Positions 11,901 through 20,267 of a stretch of 64,000 bases of DNA are shown in pieces; position 1 is the first letter of the stretch; each line of letters starts with the position of its first letter. The DNA is from Meconema thalassinum (lineage: Eukaryota; Arthropoda; Insecta; Orthoptera; Tettigoniidae): assembly GCA_946902985.2 (NCBI GenBank), contig OX336389.2, positions 342,214,444-342,278,443 on the forward strand, in the 5' to 3' direction. The notes under the pieces were generated by a model. The model had not been told where the DNA came from. It was given only the letters and a program-made list of their open reading frames with translations, and did not search any database. The position numbers and the translations under genes are program-made.

Positions 11901-13180
11901 ACATGATCAGAATATGATCGAAAACAGACATTTGTTGGCTGCAATGGCAAACCAAGACCCAAGGTTGAACATTCGTTCTCTGAGATGAGTGAATATTTTG
12001 CTCCCGTGTCGACTTCAAATCTTTGTGATTTATTGTTGAGTTTAACACTGATAAAATATTTATCTGATTCTTGTCCTACTTCAAAGAGATCTTCGATGCA
12101 TTCCAGTTGTCCTATCCCGAAATTGGTTTCAGGGTGGTCATGCAAGTTGTCATCTATGTTCTCAGTTGCAATGTTGTGTGTATTTGACTGTTGAAGAAGT
12201 GTAGTGATACAAACTTTTGCAACATGTCCCACTTTCCTACATGACCTACATTTAAGAGAGTTTCTGTTTGTGCGACAATCTCTTGACCTGTGGTTTGAAT
12301 TTCCACAATTCAGGCATAATCCATCAATACCTAGTGCTCTATAATTGACAGAACTACGGCGGCCCCTGGACTGTGAACGTGAGTGAGAGCCTGGGCTAGG
12401 CTGTTGAACAAAACGTGACTGAGTATCACTGCTATATTGATTCCTACTTCGGTCATTATATGAACTTGTGGCTTTTGTTACTTTGTTTGTGTCCTCTATA
12501 GTGTCTGACGGTGCAGTGAGCTGTTTTGACAGCTGATTACTCTCATACCGCGATGCTTCCAAGGCTATAGCCTTCTTCAGGAGATCATCAAATTTCGTGT
12601 CATTAGACTGGAGAAGTTTCTCTCTGATCCAATTATCTCGCAAGCCACGTATAAATTGTGCACGAAGAAAAACATCCGCGATTGAAATTCTGGCGTCACA
12701 TGTACACTGAATATAAAAGTCACAGTCTAGTAAGTGGCTTCTAAGAGTGGCAACAAATCCTGCAATATTTTGACTTTCTCTTTGATTGACGTTCAAAAAA
12801 TAGTGTTGGGAAACTACGGTTGAGACTTGGGGTGACAGTATTTGCTTGAAATGCTTTACTAGGTCATTATAACCAAGAGACTTGATTGGTTTATCAGGGC
12901 CTAAAAATGCAGAGAGATTGTTATAATGAATTGCCCCTATTGATGTACACAAGAGCTGAGCTTTCTTTGTTGGATCGGTGGCATTGTTGAAGTTTGCGTA
13001 ATTTTCAAATCGTTCTAAATACGACACGAATTTTTCCTTTTCAGAATCAAATTTTTCAAAAGGTGTGATGTTAGTGGCTTGTGGGGTTGTGACGGGCTGG
13101 TGAGCTTGATACCTTTCAAGTAACTTCTCTTGAGAATCAGTAAAAATGTTCAGTAATTGTTGAAACTGATTTGCGTCCAT
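8939..13180 (-). CDS. Mag-like gag-pol polyprotein, 1413 aa, intact
   Basis: Starts MDANQFQQLL. Gag has two CCHC knuckles (CLNCGNSNHRSRDC near 287 and CRSCRKVGHVAKVC near 310). The protease has VDTGAKYSLI near 390. RT has LCVDYK and the catalytic YFDD near 678. RNase H has STDASPTGVGA near 825 and DREALAI. The integrase HHCC finger spans about 1038-1075, and catalytic residues lie at IDYAG (about 1102), SDNATIF (about 1158) and GLAERN (about 1193). A basic, Pro-rich tail follows; I see no chromodomain. Gag and pol share one frame, so no frameshift is needed. Length is normal for such elements and no catalytic residue is missing. Confidence 0.95.
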   Translation of the reverse strand: MDANQFQQLLNIFTDSQEKLLERYQAHQPVTTPQATNITPFEKFDSEKEKFVSYLERFENYANFNNATDPTKKAQLLCTSIGAIHYNNLSAFLGPDKPIKSLGYNDLVKHFKQILSPQVSTVVSQHYFLNVNQRESQNIAGFVATLRSHLLDCDFYIQCTCDARISIADVFLRAQFIRGLRDNWIREKLLQSNDTKFDDLLKKAIALEASRYESNQLSKQLTAPSDTIEDTNKVTKATSSYNDRSRNQYSSDTQSRFVQQPSPGSHSRSQSRGRRSSVNYRALGIDGLCLNCGNSNHRSRDCRTNRNSLKCRSCRKVGHVAKVCITTLLQQSNTHNIATENIDDNLHDHPETNFGIGQLECIEDLFEVGQESDKYFISVKLNNKSQRFEVDTGAKYSLISENECSTLGLGLPLQPTNVCFRSYSDHVIKPRGKIVVTVSYKGKEIVADLFVVPQGHAALLGRVWIRGLGLDLKEIDKDTNQSLHTESVNSVQSIQDILHQYSTIFEEKIGCVPNIEVKLQLREGVKPVFNRERDVPFALRERVEKELASLESEGVISPTALSDWGSPLVVIPKPDGGVRLCVDYKCGVNSRLISANHPIRPVNDVLHSLRNSKFFCKLDLYKAYLHLKVDEEGSMIQTISTHKGTFRMHRLSFGIKTAPSEFNRILSQILHGLPKAEAYFDDIIIHGTTKEECTKNLIACLERLSKNNLHLNKSKCSFFKENIDYLGHIVSYNEIRKSPEKVQAVSQMPRPKNNEEVRRFLGMVTYYAKFIPNFSTKSHPLRQLLRKGERFFWSAACEAAFLNLKSELCSERVLTPFNPSLPIILSTDASPTGVGAVLSHEMDGQERPIAYASRALTPAECNYSQLDREALAIIFATTHFYNYIFARNFILVTDNEPLSRIFHQNKGLPQMTSARLLRYASFLSGFDYTVRVKKGKDNENVDCLSRAPVASTSPNIETSINAEVSQLCAETILQVSSEAITYETIRDETMLDPELSATLQRLQTQSLDEPYTVENGILFRQDRIVIPKKLQRKILEELHLTHLGIVKTKQLARRYVYWPQLDKDIEKLIKSCEECAQTRSNPPKAPIHPWDEPEENWERIHIDYAGPFDNHHFLMCVDAKSKWVEVRMVKDAPSTATTISLLDNIFTVHGYPNVLVSDNATIFTSDVFRSYCKERGIFQKYIAPGHPATNGLAERNIQTLKRRLRAAVNDPAPLSTKLQNILFQYRATPLACGQSPAELYLKRRLRIRLDALRPNQKSLTTSSFSPPVRSFKVGERVQVRIHQKNRDIWQFGVIQTKLGQRHYDVKLDSGRILKRHVDQLLSTLVPKKDKHVTFAPTNPPVRGVPNIPTPTQSRLENEDIPPATHTSDDTRQTIVQPDERPDRNSLPPPADNYLRRSARDRRPPQYLQDYVPK

Positions 13181-13553
13181 CTTGACGGAACTTAGAAATA
13201 ATTTTAAAAGTCACAGTTCAAATATAATAAAATGTTTCAAGATAACAGATTTAAAACACACTGGGTAGTGATCGATGACCGAATATTGTCCTGGGCTTGA
13301 GAGAAAAAAAAAAACAACATTGCATAACCTCAAAGTTCGAACTGCGATAAATATTATTTTGAATATGTGGCATGCAGGCACACGTAGCTGAATATACGAT
13401 GAGTTGCTTAGGATTGTTTACAAGTACTCTGTGTACATTTCATGTCGATTTGCCTGATTCTTGATTTTACTCACGTGGCCGTTGAAACAGACGACGTAAA
13501 TACCGTACTTCATTGATGTAGGCTATATCTGTACCGGAGAATCAAGTCCCAAT

Positions 13554-13565
13554 TCCTCGTCGCCA
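13554..13565 (-). promoter_or_regulatory. Mag-like primer-binding site, tRNA-Ser type
   Basis: On the - strand TGGCGACGAGGA starts two bases after the 5' LTR. It is complementary to a tRNA 3' end TCCTCGTCGCCA, as in tRNA-Ser(GCU). The match weakens after 12 bases. Confidence 0.6.
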
Positions 13566-13567
13566 AC

Positions 13568-13758
13568 TATTATGTTTGAATAAAGCACATTATAGCTATT
13601 ATGTTTTGGATAACGGATATTATAACTCTTTAATATGCACACACATCTGAATCTACATCTTAACACAATGAACAACTTACAACTAACATTGTCACAGAGT
13701 AAAAGCATATATACACTCCGACCAAGTTCCATAGAGGACATAAACTAGATACATAATA
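13568..13758 (-). repeat. Mag-like 5' LTR
   Basis: 191 bp, identical to 8703-8893, followed by the CTTAG duplication at 13759-13763. Confidence 0.93.
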
Positions 13759-13820
13759 CTTAGGCAAAGGTAAACAGTTACATTTCTCTCCCAACAGTGT
13801 GGGCTAGCGAAACCATTACA
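13759..13820 (+). repeat. Family A 5' LTR, last part
   Basis: Begins with the duplicated CTTAG and then resumes the LTR to its end at ACCATTACA, matching the end of the 3' LTR at 21582. It contains one PBS-like module, TTTCTCTCCCAACAGTGTGG. Confidence 0.9.
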
Positions 13821-13842
13821 TTTGTCGCCGACAACTTGGGGC
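13821..13842 (+). promoter_or_regulatory. Family A primer-binding site, degenerate tRNA-Lys type
   Basis: TTTGTCGCCGACAACTTGGG lies directly after the LTR. It aligns with the tRNA-Lys PBS (TGGCGCCCAACGTGGGGC) with a substitution and a small insertion. The same sequence follows the LTR of copy 2 at 60738. The tRNA choice is inferred from alignment by eye. Confidence 0.45.
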
Positions 13843-13933
13843 TGAAAACCTAATAACATTTGTGGAAGGAGAAGGGTATATATTTCTGTGCCTGTATTTT
13901 GGGGGTTATTTGTCTTTATCAGTGTATATCATT

Positions 13934-14758
13934 ATGGGGGATGAGAAAGAAAGACAGATGAGGTTACGTAGTGGTCATCAACTGGAGAATGATGATACGA
14001 GCAGTATGTCGAGTGATGGTAGTACCGGGGTAGCGGAGGTAAATCCCGATACTGAAACAGGGAGTGTAGGCGGCCAACCAGAATTAAAAACTTTACTTCT
14101 CGAGTTCATGTATCAGAACAAAGTTAGTAGTGATGCTTTAAATGCAAAATTAGAACAGAATAATGCAAAATTAGAACAAAACAGTAGGGAAAATAAAGAA
14201 AGTACAGATGCTTTAAATGCAAAATTAGAACAGAATAATGCAAAATTAGAACAAAACAGTAGGGAAAATAAAGAAAGTACAGAAGCTTTAAATGCAAAAT
14301 TAGAACAGAATAATGCAAAATTAGAACAAAACAGTAGGGAAAATAGAGAGAGTAATGAAACTTTAAACGCCAGATTAGAACAAAACAGTAAGGAAAATAG
14401 AGAGAGTACTGAAACTTTAAATGCTAAATTAGAACAAAACAGTAGGGAAATGAGTGACAAATTCGAACTGATTAGAGGTGAGATCAGGGGGGTGATGGAA
14501 GAAAAGGCTAAAGAGATTATTGCAGATGTAGACAGAAAATTAGGAAAAGTACAGGAGGAGTTGGAAATTAGAATCAGTACACAGGCTGAAAATTTAAAAG
14601 AACTAGTGCAACTGGAAACACAGCAGGTCAAAAAGCAATTGGGGGGAGAAATTGACAAAATTCAGGTAGCTACTAAAGAGGTTAAGGAACAGCTGGGGGG
14701 TAGAATTGAGAAAGTCCACTCACAAGTAGTTGCAGAAGTAAATGATTTAAGAGAGTAA
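13934..14758 (+). pseudogene. Family A gag, N-terminal coiled-coil part, frameshifted
   Basis: ATG at 13934 (MGDEKERQMRLRSG) is preferred over the upstream GTG because it starts the conserved hydrophilic region. From about 14125 to 14455 there are five tandem units built on LNAKLEQN...SRENKES, which come in 18- and 25-residue forms differing by one heptad, NNAKLEQ. A long coiled coil is predicted through the end. Copy 2 shows that a 2-bp deletion at about 14755 makes the premature TAA here. The correct frame resumes in the next segment. Confidence 0.85.
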
Positions 14759-15872
14759 TAGGGAAAGCATTAGCAAGATTGAGGAGAAACAAGCAAAGCT
14801 ATATGATAAAGTAGAAGAATCAGAAGGAAACATTAAATTAACAGTAAACAGTATTGAGAGGAAGGCTGAGGAGAAAATCGCAGAATTAGAATTAAAATTA
14901 AAAGCTAGGATCAGGCAAGAAAATAGTCAGAATAGGCCAGTTTTTGTGAATAGCACACACAGGGAGGTAGAACTGGGTAAGTTCAGCAATCGACAGGGGT
15001 GCCCAATGGAGTTCATGAACACTATAGAAAATAAATTCGGGGAGAGGTTGGAAAATGGTAGTATTGAGTGGTGCCAGGTAGTTGAAATTTTAGAACAAGT
15101 GTTTGTGGGGGAAACGAGGAATTGGTTTGCTGTCTACAGAGACAAGTTTACTGATATCAATGATTTTAAAATGAAATTCTGTGAAAAGTTCTGGAATGAG
15201 GTTATTCAGTCGCAGCATCGTGAGGGAGTAGTGTGTGGTAAATATAACCCTAAAGGAAGCTCCACCATGACCGAATACTTTTTAGGGCAGGTATTAGTGT
15301 GTAAATATCTGGATGGCTTGAAGGAGGAAAGTGATGTGGTAAGGTTGCTACTTAGGCACTTTCCCTATAGGATCAAGGAGGCTGCTTGTATCCAGAATGT
15401 AAAGACTATATCACAAGTAGAAAATTTGTTAAGCACATTTGATGCACTAGGGAAAGGGGGTTATGAGGACAATTTCAATCGGAACCAGGGTAATAATAAT
15501 AATAGACCTAATGAAGCCAGGCATCAAGAAGTTCAAGGGAACGGTGGCGAAGGGGCCAACGCTCAAAATAGAAATAATAATAATCAGCTATATGAGAACA
15601 GAGGAAATGGCTATGGTAATCAGTATCAAGGGAGGAACAATGATTACAGGGGAAATCAAGGGAGAAACAATGATTTCAGGGGAAATCAAGGGAGAAATTA
15701 TAATGACAATAATTACAACCAGAATAGGGGTCAAGGAAGAGGACAGCCTAGTGGTAGTAATATACAGCCAAACAATGACAACACAGCCCAGAACAACCAG
15801 ACCAGTTCAGTTGTTAGTAGTACTACGGCCAGCTGTAGCGGTTCTTTAAACGCGAACCAGGCTGCGAAGTAA
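14759..15872 (+). pseudogene. Family A gag, C-terminal capsid-like part and Asn/Gly/Arg tail
   Basis: This is the continuation of gag in the shifted frame; the first in-frame start codon is at 14946. The core WCQVVEILEQVFVGETRNWF...LRHFPYRIKEA resembles a retrotransposon gag capsid region. The tail has repeats of GRNNDYRGNQ-type and no CCHC knuckle, so RNA binding is probably through Arg/Gly/Asn-rich sequence. It ends AAK-TAA, overlapping pol by about 25 bases downstream of the slippery site. Confidence 0.82.
15845..15851 (+). promoter_or_regulatory. -1 ribosomal frameshift site TTTAAAC (gag/pol)
   Basis: In the gag frame the codons read TCT TTA AAC, so the heptamer is in the canonical X_XXY_YYZ register. 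A -1 slip opens the pol frame (TTT AAA CGC GAA...), which stays open to 18952. The gag stop is 21 bases downstream (15870-15872). A weak stem, CAGGCTGC with GCATGCCCTG, could follow. The site is conserved in copy 2 at 62739-62745. Confidence 0.8.
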
Positions 15873-18800
15873 GGTCTGAATCTCAGTCTGTAGCATGCCC
15901 TGTCCATACAATTATACAGGAACCCTATGACCTAAATGTAAGAAATGAATTATTACATGAACTAAATGATGAAGGTATTATTCAGGAAGTGGTTAGTAAG
16001 AGCCCCATAGTTAAATTTAACGTGTCCGAGGCGTACACAGATGTTTTAATTGATAGTGGTTGTATGAAGAGTTGCATAAGTAGTGCATTTTATGATAAAA
16101 TGAAAGGAACTGGAGTAAATTTTGAGGAGATGCCAATTAAAAGCACTTTTGTTATCACAGCTGTTGGGAAGAGGTCTAAAGTAATTTCTAAGCAAGTTTT
16201 AGTAGACATTAAAATTAATAATCATGTAGAGAAGCAGATTTGCCTTGTAATTCCAAATTTAGTATTCAGTGTTATCTTGGGTTCAGAGTGGCTAAGTAGA
16301 GTGTCGGGTAACTTATGTTATGATGTAGGGAGTTTGAAATTTAAATGGGGAGATTCTGAAGTAGAAGTAGCGTTCAATGACCAAATTCAGAGAAGTAGTG
16401 TTGTAGGTGTGATTTGTACTTTAAATGAGATATCGCCAGCCGTAGAGCGGGGTTCTCCATGTTTTGTGGGCAGTGTGATTACGAACGGAAGTCTAGAGGA
16501 CTCGTTACGTGAGGCTGCATTTCAGGGAAATATAGAGGATGAACAGTGTGTTCGGCTCTATGATGTGTTATGGTGTAATAGGAGAGTTTTTGAGGATCGC
16601 ATTGGTATGACCAATTGCTATACACATTCATTGAACGTTATTGATAGGTCAGTATTCACAGGACATAGATATCCTGTACCTTTCGCTTATCAGAGTGCAG
16701 TTGAGGCACAAATTAATCAGATGCTTGAAGATGGGATTATTGAGCACTCGAACAGTCCATATGTTAATTCTTTGATCACGGTACCCAAGACCGACGGCAC
16801 TGTTCGTATTTGTTTAGACGCTCGTTTGGTTAACAGTAGAATTAGTTCAGATCAGCTGAAATCTATGGCAATAGAGGAATTAATGCAAACATTTGAGGGG
16901 AAGAAGTATTTCACTTGTGTAGATTTGAGTTCCAGTTTTTGGCAAGTGCCACTTATGTACGAAGATAGACCATTTACAGCTTTTAGTCATAAATATAATC
17001 TTTATCAATTTTGTAGAACACCTTATGGGTTAAAGAGTAGTTCAGCTGCTTTAATTAGGGCTTTAAACATCGCATTAGGGGATGACACAGGAGAGTTTGT
17101 AACCATTTACATAGATGATATGGTAATTAGTTCACGCAGTTTTGAGGAGCATCTACATCATTTAAATATAGTTTTTCAGAAGTTAGATCAGGCAGGGTTC
17201 ACTTTGAAGCTGTCTAAGTCGTCATTCTGTCAGTCAGAAGTGACATTTTTAGGTCATAGAGTGTCGAGTAGAGGTGTAACACCAGAAGAAAGTAGGGTTA
17301 ATAAGATACTTAACGCAGAGGTGCCACAGAATGTTAAACAGTTAAAAACTTACCTGGGAATTTGCAACTTTTTCAGGAGGTTCGTTCTTAAATACTCAGG
17401 GTTGGTAGAACCATTCAGGGAATTGCTTAAAAGTGGGACTCGGTGGAGATGGGAGTCCAAGCATGATCAGGCTTTTAGAGCGCTGAAGGAAGGTTTTGAG
17501 AAAGCTGTAGTGCTGAAATATCCGTTAAAAGATAAGGAATATGTGGTTATGACAGATGCTTCACATATAGGCATTGCTGGAGTATTATGTCAGAAAGATG
17601 ATGAGGGTAATCTGTGCATTGTATCTTTAGCCTCGCGAGGACTGACTGCAGCAGAGAAAAGATACACGATTACTGAGTTAGAGCTTTTAGGTATTGTTTT
17701 CAGTTTAGGGAAATTTAGAATGTATTTAGTAGGGGGAAAATTTGAGATCCACACAGATCACCATGCATTACTGTATATGAGGACTTGTAAACTCAGTTCT
17801 AACAGAGTTAGTAGGTGGATTCTTGCTCTGCAGGAATACGAATTCACAGTAAAATATATTAAAGGTAAAGATAACATTCTTGCAGACATGCTATCGAGGG
17901 ACACTAATTTATGTAGGGATTATCCTGTGGTTAAAGCAGAGGACGGTATTTTAATATGTGCATGTGTGGACAGTAGCAACAGGGCATCGTTACAGACACT
18001 GAGAAATATGCTAGTGGAGCAACGTGATGACGTTAAGTTAAAGGAGCCACTGGCTAGGTTGGAAATAGGTGAAGAAGAGTATGTGAAAGTAGGACGGTTC
18101 ACGTACAAGATGCAGGATGGGCTTCTTGCAAGGAAATGTAGGAATAATCGGTGGGCAATATGTGTTCCTGCCACTTTGCGGGAGGAGCTAATTTGGTTCA
18201 TTCATAGGGAATTAGGACACTTTGGTGCTGCCAAGGTCTTCTATGAAATTGGTCGTGACTTCATTTGGAGTAAAATGGGAAGGGACGTTAGGAGGATTTT
18301 AGCTAAGTGTGACACCTGTCAAAGGAGTAAATATCCAGTTAAATATTTAGTGGGGGAGAGATCTGCAGTTCTCACCAGTAGTCCCGGCGAACTACTGTGT
18401 GTGGATTTATTTGGCCCGATCGTTAAAGGACAGTACGGCTACGAGTACATTTTTATAGTTATTGACGCTTTTAGTAAGTATGTCAAGCTATATCCGCTAA
18501 GGAAAGCCACGGGACTAGCGTGTAGCCGTCTGATCATTAATAAGTATGTACCTGAGTTTGGCATTCCTCTCAGGATACTATCTGACAGTGGACCACAGTT
18601 TACTGCAAAGAAATGGAGAACCAGTATGCAGGAAGCTGGTATAACACACGTTCATTCCTCTGTAAGGTACCCTCAGGGTAATTCTGCAGAGCGTCCATTA
18701 AGGGAAGTGGCTCGTCTTTTTCGGACTCTAGTGCATGACAAGCATGCGGCCTGGGTTGGACATCTTCCCAAGGTCGAGACTTGGCTGAATTCTGTCCAGC

Positions 18801-18952
18801 ATGAGAGCACGAAATTGACGCCATACGAAGTTCACTTCGGAAAAAGACCACAAAATGAACTAGCGAGGGTGTTGGGATTAAATGAGGGTAAGCAACCGGG
18901 GATGGATTACATTGTCCAGTTGGCGAAACAGAATTTATCTAAATCAGCATAA
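15845..18952 (+). CDS. Family A pol (PR-RT-RNase H-integrase), nonsense near end
   Basis: Translated by -1 frameshift. Protease LIDSGCMKS starts about 55 codons after the slip. RT has LVNSRISSDQ and the catalytic YIDD near 17107; RNase H has MTDASHIGIAG near 17550 and TELELLGIV. The integrase HHCC finger is HRELGHFGAAK...CDTCQRSKY near 18200-18330, and catalytic residues are in LCVDLFGPI (18397), LSDSGPQF (18580) and GNSAERPL (18680). All key residues are present. TAA at 18950-18952 interrupts the integrase C-terminal region; the same frame carries on to 19198. Confidence 0.92.
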   Translation, partial: FKREPGCEVRSESQSVACPVHTIIQEPYDLNVRNELLHELNDEGIIQEVVSKSPIVKFNVSEAYTDVLIDSGCMKSCISSAFYDKMKGTGVNFEEMPIKSTFVITAVGKRSKVISKQVLVDIKINNHVEKQICLVIPNLVFSVILGSEWLSRVSGNLCYDVGSLKFKWGDSEVEVAFNDQIQRSSVVGVICTLNEISPAVERGSPCFVGSVITNGSLEDSLREAAFQGNIEDEQCVRLYDVLWCNRRVFEDRIGMTNCYTHSLNVIDRSVFTGHRYPVPFAYQSAVEAQINQMLEDGIIEHSNSPYVNSLITVPKTDGTVRICLDARLVNSRISSDQLKSMAIEELMQTFEGKKYFTCVDLSSSFWQVPLMYEDRPFTAFSHKYNLYQFCRTPYGLKSSSAALIRALNIALGDDTGEFVTIYIDDMVISSRSFEEHLHHLNIVFQKLDQAGFTLKLSKSSFCQSEVTFLGHRVSSRGVTPEESRVNKILNAEVPQNVKQLKTYLGICNFFRRFVLKYSGLVEPFRELLKSGTRWRWESKHDQAFRALKEGFEKAVVLKYPLKDKEYVVMTDASHIGIAGVLCQKDDEGNLCIVSLASRGLTAAEKRYTITELELLGIVFSLGKFRMYLVGGKFEIHTDHHALLYMRTCKLSSNRVSRWILALQEYEFTVKYIKGKDNILADMLSRDTNLCRDYPVVKAEDGILICACVDSSNRASLQTLRNMLVEQRDDVKLKEPLARLEIGEEEYVKVGRFTYKMQDGLLARKCRNNRWAICVPATLREELIWFIHRELGHFGAAKVFYEIGRDFIWSKMGRDVRRILAKCDTCQRSKYPVKYLVGERSAVLTSSPGELLCVDLFGPIVKGQYGYEYIFIVIDAFSKYVKLYPLRKATGLACSRLIINKYVPEFGIPLRILSDSGPQFTAKKWRTSMQEAGITHVHSSVRYPQGNSAERPLREVARLFRTLVHDKHAAWVGHLPKVETWLNSVQHESTKLTPYEVHFGKRPQNELARVLGLNEGKQPGMDYIVQLAKQNLSKSA

Positions 18953-19198
18953 AAGAGAATTCGCCAACAAAAAGAAACTAAATTTGACCTATTCGATCCG
19001 GGAGACAGAGTCTTACTTAGAGTGCCGAAACAGTCAAATAAGCTAGAGAAAGTCATGTCCAAGTTCTTTTATCTCTACGAGGGCCCATTTATAGTTTCCA
19101 AACGTATTGGCAAAACAGCATATGTGCTGGAGAATAGTGAGGGAAACAGATTATACGGGACGTATAATATACATAGTCTACGAAAATATGTGTCATAA
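18953..19198 (+). pseudogene. Family A integrase C-terminal tail beyond the nonsense codon
   Basis: In frame with pol. DPGDRVLLRVPKQSNK followed by YEGPFIVSKRIGKTAYVLE is the gypsy integrase C-terminal domain, ending GTYNIHSLRKYVS-TAA. This shows the stop at 18950 is secondary. Confidence 0.85.
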
Positions 19199-20267
19199 AG
19201 TGAGTGTGTTTAGCTGGCGAGCCAGCCTATCAAATGAGTAAGTGTAGTATCTGGTGCGTGGAGGATCTGGTCTTAAGGCAGGCGTATCGGAAGTCACACA
19301 GGGGGGTAGTATGTAAGTAAATGAGAGTTTTTAAGGTACAGGGAAATATGACGGGATTGTCGGATGCTGTTGAGCACTAAATTGTCTCGATGCACCAAGG
19401 CCATTTTGGCAGCGCTGATGGGTTCCCATTTATCTCCAAGAGATGGGGGAGCGCTTGTATAGGGCTTGTTAGCTTAAGGCGTCCACGAGATAAAAGATGG
19501 GCCATCAGAATGCGAGACAGTCCTTCATGAAACTCATACATATCAGCACACGTGATTTCTGTTTACGGCCTCGCCATGTAAGATTTGTAAGTGTGTAATT
19601 TAAGATAATTTGTACAATGGTATTATTTGTGTGAGGAGAAATGGTCTGTGTTGAGAACTAGTATTAAGTAGAATATGGTGTACGGGAACTTAACAAGACA
19701 GGGCGATTACGGCACAGAAATATTTGGTGTTATATGTAATGCGCATTTACTGTTTTTTTTTTCAGAAGTCAATATTAATTTAATCTACTTTAAAGAGAGA
19801 TTAAGTATTATGGTCACGAGGCGCTGCCACAATAGTGTGATCGTGTGCTCAGTGATAAGTGAGATTAAATTTCACCATAAGGAAGGGACCTCCAGTGAAA
19901 TTAGGAAGTTCAATGATGATATAAATATATCAGAACACCTTCAATGCGTGTGATATGACATCATAAATACATAGTGCTCACACATTAATTATGTCTATTT
20001 CTCCAACATAGAGCAATTTGAGAGGCGGAAATATCCATGGAACACTATTCTATATGTAAAACATTGGACTGGTTGCAAAGTGCAATCCATAGTGACAACA
20101 AACTTTGACGCAAAGTGCGTGAAGAAAAATTATGAGTGTACATATCTGTAATTTAGGGTGATTTCATTTATGTAATATGTATTTTGGATGGGGTTTATTA
20201 ACGTGTCTGGGATAATCGGATAATGGACCGTCGTCACGGTAAATCATCCGATGATCCGAGGCGAATA
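19199..20267 (+). other. Family A 3' noncoding region, about 1.07 kb
   Basis: No protein I recognise and no env-like ORF; the longest frame (about 92 codons from 19675) has no signal peptide or known motif. It contains short self-complementary stretches near 19390-19500. No clear purine tract precedes the 3' LTR (GATCCGAGGCGAATA). Confidence 0.6.

Larger units (their letters stand above)
8703..13758 (-). mobile_element. Intact Mag-like Ty3/gypsy element
   Basis: The two 191-bp LTRs look identical base for base. Termini are TATTATG...CATAATA (not TG...CA), with 5-bp target duplication CTTAG at 8698-8702 and 13759-13763. A single uninterrupted 1413-codon gag-pol, a PBS matching tRNA-Ser and a purine tract are present. 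One polyprotein, short LTRs and tRNA-Ser priming fit the Mag lineage (family knowledge; not searched). This is the youngest insertion in the nest and potentially active. Confidence 0.93.

Noticed and set aside
14113..14658. 181-codon antisense ORF (Ser/Leu/Phe/Cys-rich)
   Set aside because: Mirror of the gag coiled-coil repeats. The same shadow appears opposite copy 2 gag.
19675..19953. Possible env-like ORF in the 3' region of family A
   Set aside because: 92 codons without signal peptide, cleavage site or membrane anchor; AT-rich and flanked by stops.
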